A stretch of DNA of 64,000 nucleotides, from assembly GCA_014898425.1 (NCBI GenBank), contig RCSZ01000007.1:1240001-1304000 (forward strand), given 5' to 3'. The position numbers and the translations under genes were made by a program. The stretch comes from Botryotinia globosa. Taxonomy: Eukaryota; Ascomycota; Leotiomycetes; Helotiales; Sclerotiniaceae. Below are positions 58,776 through 64,000 of the stretch, piece after piece. Position 1 is the stretch's first letter; each line of letters starts with the position of its first letter. The notes below the pieces were generated by a model. It ran no database searches, was not told the DNA's origin, and saw only the letters and a list, made by a program, of their open reading frames with translations.

Positions 58776-60085
58776 ATGGAGTTGCCATTCACAGAACAAG
58801 AACAGGTATGTTTGCGCATAAATCCAAAATGACCACTACAAGCTGAGATCAACGCAATCTTCACATCCGTATCGTTGCCAAGAGCGCCTTAGACTGACCT
58901 TCAATCGTCGTTACAATAGCGGTTCCTCCTTGCAGAGGTGATCAAGACAAGTTCCATTCCGCCAGAAAAGTTGTTGGCCATCCTGAATGAAAGCAACGTC
59001 AGCCCCAATTGGTTGTTAATGCAGGTTCCCCAAGGTAAGCGCGTTTACCCCAGCTTGATCTCCAACTCTCAAACCCCATAATCCCGCGCGACATATGTGA
59101 ACAACTTACAAGCGCAGACACACATTAATTACAAAATGTGTTAATTGGAGATTATAGGCCGAAACTTGGCATCTTGTATACAAACCTTTGATAGTATCGC
59201 TGGTCGAACGTACAATAGTTTGACACCGCAACTACCCTCCGCTTCATTATTTTCCAGTGACTCTCCTGGCTTCCAGACCAAACGCAAATCTGTTTCAGAT
59301 CTTGAATTGACGGCTCCCGACTCTTCTCGAAAGCGACGAACTCCAGGCTTAGATGTCGCTTCTATTCAGCGCAACATTCAGCCCAAGCCGGCTGCAAATG
59401 GCTTGTCAAACTCGTTCTCCCCGCAATTTGCAGGCCAAGTACCGAAAAAGCGTGGTCGACCTTCTAAGACCGACCTCAAGATTCGACAGGCTGAAGAGAT
59501 CGCGCGTGGAGAGCGAATAGATTCACTCGCAACTTCCAAGGGGCCCATCGAGTCTTCCATTGCTAGGGGTGGAGATATCACCTTAGAAAGCATTTTGTCT
59601 TCTGCACCCACTGCTACCCTAGCTCAAAAGTCTGAGCCAAGTGCAGTCAATTCTACTGGTGATCAATTGGATTCCGGTAGGAAGAGGCGTGGTCGACCAA
59701 CCTCCAGGTCTTCAAATGTATGTTGACTTAAAGACGTGTGTGAGTTACTGCGTGCTGACTCTTTGTAAAGGTCCCCAGGACAGGCGAAGGCAGCTTCCCC
59801 ATTCTCCCTGCCCAATTTCCGCAAAAAATTCAAACACCGTCACGATTCGGTACTCATCAAACATTTGATAGATCTATGAGAGCCCAATTCCAACCAGAGT
59901 CTCGTCAAGCTCAAATTACTCGAGATAACCAAGGCCAAGGGACGCAGTTCAACGCCCAGAGCAATGTTGAAGGACGTCAAATGCATGCTAGTGGTGAAGC
60001 AAACAATAAAGAACAGCAGGAAATGCAATATCAAGGCACAGACATGGTGGGAAACACAAAGGACAATCAAAGATCTGACATTTAA
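58776..60085 (+). CDS. AT-hook protein, unknown function
   Basis: Four exons: 58776-58805, 58920-59034, 59158-59717 and 59771-60085, giving 339 residues. The introns are 114, 123 and 53 bp, and every junction keeps frame. The N-terminus (MELPFTEQEQRFLLAEVIKT, then IPPEKLLAIL and NWLLMQVPQGR) looks like a small helical, SANT/Myb-like conserved region. Two AT-hook cores follow: KKRGRPSK (about 145-152) and RKRRGRPT (about 224-230), each with basic flanks that contact the minor groove of AT-rich DNA. The C-terminal third is Gln-rich and disordered. A nuclear DNA-associated role is likely. The acceptor of the last exon could alternatively be CCCCAG six bases further on, with the same frame. Confidence 0.8.
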
Positions 60086-61602
60086 GTTTGTCTCCGTCAC
60101 ACCTTGTACAGTAGCCAATTATCAGCAATCATCAAGCGTCCATCCTACACATGTCAACACATACCAAACTTCTTTCACAAAAAATATCAATTTATATCTA
60201 CCTCTTTCTCGATACTCTTCGCCCAACAAATTACGACATATTTCTGATTCTATGATTCATATGAACGGCCTCTTTTTAGAGTCTATGCCCTTAACGAAGT
60301 CATACCTTTCGTTCTATGACATCTGCCGATACCTTACGATGAAATGTAATGCTACTTATCCCATCGATATTTTTTTCTCCCTCTTTTCATTCATTTTCTT
60401 TATGCTACGATACCATGTTTGTAATGACACTTGGAGCGGCAGCGTCGAAAATGGTTTCCTCATCGTTTTTTTTTTTTGTTTCCTGACAATAATTGCTACT
60501 GCGCGGTAATACACCAAACCTATTCTTTATTTCTTTGCATCATAGGTGGGCGTTGAATTGTATGCTTATGCATTGGAAATACATATTGGAGGGAAATGAG
60601 AGGATAAGCTCTAAGAATCTCTGAAATCTGAAGAATAGTGGAAAGGGTTGGCTAGGAGCGAATGAACATGCCACGGGGCCGAGGAATCACCAAGCTACAA
60701 TGCAATTAATGAAGAACGAACGGCCGTTATGTGTAAGATAGTTAACGAATGAATGTACGATATTCAAATGTTTCGATGCTATTTGGGGCTTATTACTGTG
60801 TGTATATTATAGAGTATCCCAATGCTTTGCACTAGTGACATCAATAACCATATGGCACGTCTAATTCGGTACTGTGATATTACCTACCTACCTATCTTTC
60901 GTAGCTGACTCCATCATTGTATTCTCGCAAACCCGACCATACCTGCCCTCATATTCACTCCTGTATATGCAGATAGGTTCTCATATCATCATCCCTCTTT
61001 TCACCACCATCTCTCACTACCATTTAAGCATGCTGATCATTGATGCTCGTCAGAAAGAAACACGATAAATAGATATACTTGAGTATAAATAAATCTCTTT
61101 CTGAACTCATCCGCTAGGTAACCCCAACTCACCATTTTGCTCGTCATACTTTCATTTCATTTCACTACTCGCAGCATACCACAGACATACACGAAATCCA
61201 TTATCACATTTTCACGTCTTCACATAAACCAAAAAAATTGAGCGAGGGCGAAATTTCGTCCCTCGTCATATCTCTGTATTCGTCCTCATGCTCATCATCC
61301 TCATACCATTCTATCTAGGTCATATGCATCTGCAAAAACCTGTGTGCTCATTTCATCTCATCTTCACCGCGCGATTAACGCAGTTGGTGATCCAACCTGA
61401 AAACTCCAAGCACATTTTACCCAGGCTAAGTTACATATCAATCCGTATCCAATGCAAAAACCAAATTCCAAAAAAAAATCAGAATCAAAAGAGGTAAAAA
61501 AAATCAAAAACAATGTCGTAAGGAAGCAAAAGTTCCTTTGATCGCTTATTATGCTCAATTCTAATGAGGAAGAAATGAGACAGCGATACTCCTAGAGGAA
61601 AA
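60086..61602. other. convergent intergenic region
   Basis: It lies between the AT-hook gene stop and the minus-strand GABA aminotransferase stop. Short frames at 59964-60509 and 61288-61558 have no family signal. It contains a T run near 60467-60478. I see no other structure. Confidence 0.55.
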
Positions 61603-63146
61603 CTAAGATTTGAAAATCTTCTCAAGACCTTCCAACAATATGTTGGCGTGGTGTTCTTGGAAAATTAACATGGGTCTGAGACGAACGGCTCGCTCGCCAG
61701 AACCTCCAATGTTGATACCAACACTCTTAGCATTCTTGAGGACCTCATCTCTGCGGTTGCTATCAAAGGCAAGGAAGGTTCCTTGACCTTTGCCTCTCAA
61801 GTTTTGGATCTCTCCAGGATATTGCTTGGCGAGACGTTCCAGCTCTCCGTATAGATAATCTCCAACCTTGGCGGTGTTGTTAACCAAATCCAAACGTTCG
61901 ATTTCCTCAATGATGGCACGGAAGAGGATAGCACGAGCTGGGTCTCCCATCCAGGTGTTGAATTGACGGTATGGTTTGTTGGGACGGAGCTCTGGGTTTC
62001 CGAAGTAGTAACCGGCGGTCTGAGCCTTCTTGGAGAAGGTGACCATGTCGGGAGGGGTGTCGAGGTTCCAGTGTTCGTGGGCCCAGAATTTACCCGTGGC
62101 GCCGACACCAGTTTGAACTTCATCGACGATGAGGAGGACGTTGTGTTTCTTGGTAAGGGCTCTGAGACCGCGGAAGAAGGCGGGTGAGGCGTGGTTGTCT
62201 CCTCCTTCGGATTGAATGGGTTCGACTACGACGGCGCAAGGTGGGAGGTGGTGAGTGGTGATGATACGTTCAACATCGGCAAGAGCTTCTTCTTCGATCT
62301 TCTGGTTCTCCACAACGTGATCCTCGAGTGGGTATTTGAGAAGAGGGAAAGTAGCTTGTGGCCAATCGAAAGCAGGAATGTCGAGCTTGTGGATTGGCTT
62401 ACTGCGAGTGGTAGAAAGGGAGCCGAAAAGACGTCCATGGAAGGCAGTCTTGAAAGACATGATAGACAATTGAGGAGCACCCGGTGCTTGGTTAAGCATA
62501 GATGAAGCAATATCTTCCTCTGAAAATTCCACATGTGCACCACCACGCTCTTGTTGTCGACGATACATAAATGCAGCCTTGTATGCAGTCTCATTGGCAT
62601 CTGAACCCGCCATGGCAGTAAACACCTGATCGAGACCCTTTGGTGCTACCTTTAAGATACCCGTCTTGATAATATCGGCCCAATCGTGCGAAGGGAAATT
62701 GCCAAGGGCAGGACGGTTGATGATGGCAGATGCCATTTGTTCGGATTGTGCGGCTCTGAGGAGATGGGGATTGCTGTAACCAACTGGAATGGATGCAATT
62801 TGAGCATAGCTATTACTCTGACATCAGTATATTGTGGAAAATTGTGAAAACAGGAAATGATAACGTACACATCCAACAAGACATTTCCATCTGGATCCGA
62901 AATGTAGTTGCCCAAACTCTTTTGATAATTGGCAAGCATGTTCAAACTTCTCGTATCAAATACTTTATCCAATTCCGCAATTGCCTTTTGGGATTCTGGA
63001 CCTGGAATGGCAGTTTTGACATGTGGCCTCTCTGGTTCACCAGTGAAGAATGGTTTGACGCTCGTAGTGGCGTATGTTCGTACAGCTCGTGGAAGGGCCC
63101 TTGAAGCCATTGGAGGCAATCGGGCGGCAGCTCTTAGAGAAGCCAT
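61603..63146 (-). CDS. gatA: 4-aminobutyrate (GABA) aminotransferase, mitochondrial
   Basis: Two exons, 62869-63146 and 61603-62809, with a 59 bp intron (GTACGT...TAG) whose removal restores LLDVYAQIASIPVGY. The product is 494 residues. The enzyme transfers the amino group of GABA to 2-oxoglutarate, giving succinate semialdehyde and glutamate (GABA shunt). The class III PLP fold is complete: GSDANE, the coenzyme aspartate in LLIVDEVQTGVGATGKFW (about Asp322), and the Schiff-base lysine in MVTFSKKAQTAGYYF (about Lys354, second Lys). The N-terminus, about 30 residues, is rich in Arg/Ala/Ser without acidic residues (MASLRAAARLPPMASRALPR), a typical mitochondrial presequence. It is the fungal GatA/Uga1 orthologue by overall likeness. 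It is intact and distinct from the aminotransferase at 1.3 kb. Confidence 0.95.
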
Positions 63147-63711
63147 TGTTTGTGCGGTGATGAGAAAGAGGGGAGATTGGTGAGAGAGAAGAATAACGAG
63201 GAATAGAAAGAAGAAAGGGAGAGGAGGAGAATAGAAGATGAATGAGAGCCAGAGAAGGTTATGTAGTACGAGTATTTCTTACCTAGCTCGCTCTCCTCTC
63301 CTCTCCTCTCCTCTCCTCGCCGCTGCAGGTGAGTGGAGTCAGGAATGAATTTCGGGTTGTTTTATCTTTATCACCTTGCTCTGCTAACCTTGCTAACCTT
63401 GCTGGACTTATCTTATCCGACTTATCGTGGATTGTGAGTGATTCGTGACGTGAAACTGTAACTAAAACCGGGGATTGTACGGATTGGAAAGATTGGAAAG
63501 AGGGGCTCGAGGGAGGAGGCCCAGGAGGAAGATCCTCAGTGGTGGTTAATATGTGTGTATGGATTGAAATTACATAAGAGAAGAGTAAGTGAATTGATGG
63601 AAGAGCAATGATTGGCTTGATAATCATTCACATTCGAGGTTTGACTAACTCCAATGAGTACAGAACAGAGTATGCGATACTTGCTGAAGGCGACAGACAA
63701 CCAAAAGAGCT

Positions 63712-63740
<29 letters not shown>
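63712..63740. repeat. (ACG)n triplet repeat
   Basis: About ten ACG triplets in non-coding DNA, about 570 bp upstream of the GABA aminotransferase start. Confidence 0.85.
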
Positions 63741-63742
<2 letters not shown>

Positions 63743-63952
63743 CGACGAGGACAATATATATATGTAGCTTAGGATTTAATACTCAGCACTCAGTACTTAT
63801 TAGCACTTAATGCACCATTCTACTTTTCACCTAGGATTTTACAGATTTACAACCTACTTACCGTCCTTATTTATTAGTAGTCAACGAACTCATTTATTAA
63901 GCTTTTTAAGGGTCAAAGACAAAGACCACATTGATTGGGGAATTCATAAGAT

Positions 63953-64000
63953 AATATCAATATCAATATTAACATCAATATCAATATTAACATCAATATC
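63953..64000. repeat. ATCAATATCAATATTAAC-type tandem repeat, cut by window edge
   Basis: An 18 bp unit made of ATCAATATCAATATTAAC repeats two to three times and continues beyond the right edge. Confidence 0.8.

Larger units (their letters stand above)
63147..64000. other. upstream region of the GABA aminotransferase gene with microsatellites
   Basis: Promoter side of the minus-strand gene up to the window edge. It contains a CTCTC pentamer run (63289-63317), an ACG triplet run (63712-63740) and an ATATCAATATCAATATTAAC-type repeat (63953-64000) cut by the window end. No further gene is seen. Confidence 0.6.

Overview
The window is nuclear DNA of a filamentous ascomycete. Genes carry short introns (mostly 45-140 bp, GT...AG, with branch-site-like CTAAC/CTGAC words). 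Intergenic DNA is long and rich in microsatellites, and the gene set is fungal: Med10, Leu2, Erg24, Set2, Zn2Cys6, Rua1-type and LIM proteins. Gene content, AT-rich spacers and TACCTAGGTA-rich DNA suggest a leotiomycete such as the Botrytis/Sclerotinia group. That assignment is inference; no rDNA or marker was available.

Layout. 0-13.3 kb: 3' end of a Mediator subunit 10 gene (+), a class III aminotransferase (-), about 5 kb of repeat-bearing spacer, a four-exon MFS transporter (+), a possible secreted protein (-), and a proline-rich protein (+). 13.3-28 kb: a gene-poor stretch holding a Rua1-C-domain transcription regulator (+) behind a 5.3 kb upstream region, then a decayed protein-kinase gene (+) with three in-frame stops and one lost splice acceptor. 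28-42 kb: the densest part, with a PHD-finger protein (+), leu2 (+) with two CCG-N4-CGG sites upstream, a LIM-domain protein (-), a basic SP-rich protein (-) and the C-14 sterol reductase gene erg24 (+). 42-49 kb: a short inverted-repeat element, an AhpD-like protein (-), two abutting AT-rich inverted-repeat elements, and a Zn2Cys6 transcription factor (+). 49-64 kb: a 0.75 kb A/G-rich satellite, the H3K36 methyltransferase gene set2 (-), 4 kb of repeat-rich spacer, an AT-hook protein (+) and the mitochondrial GABA aminotransferase gene (-).

No operon-like or biosynthetic cluster logic is evident. Housekeeping metabolism (leucine, ergosterol, GABA) and chromatin/transcription genes (Med10, PHD, Set2, AT-hook, two transcription factors) are interspersed. 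I found no convincing new multi-gene system. The most notable observations are the point-mutated kinase pseudogene, the inverted-repeat elements filling the AhpD/Zn2Cys6 promoter region, the paired Leu3-type sites, and repeat arrays in or near regulated genes. I recognised no rRNA, tRNA or CRISPR array. All exon borders were read by eye from splice signals and frame continuity, without transcript data.
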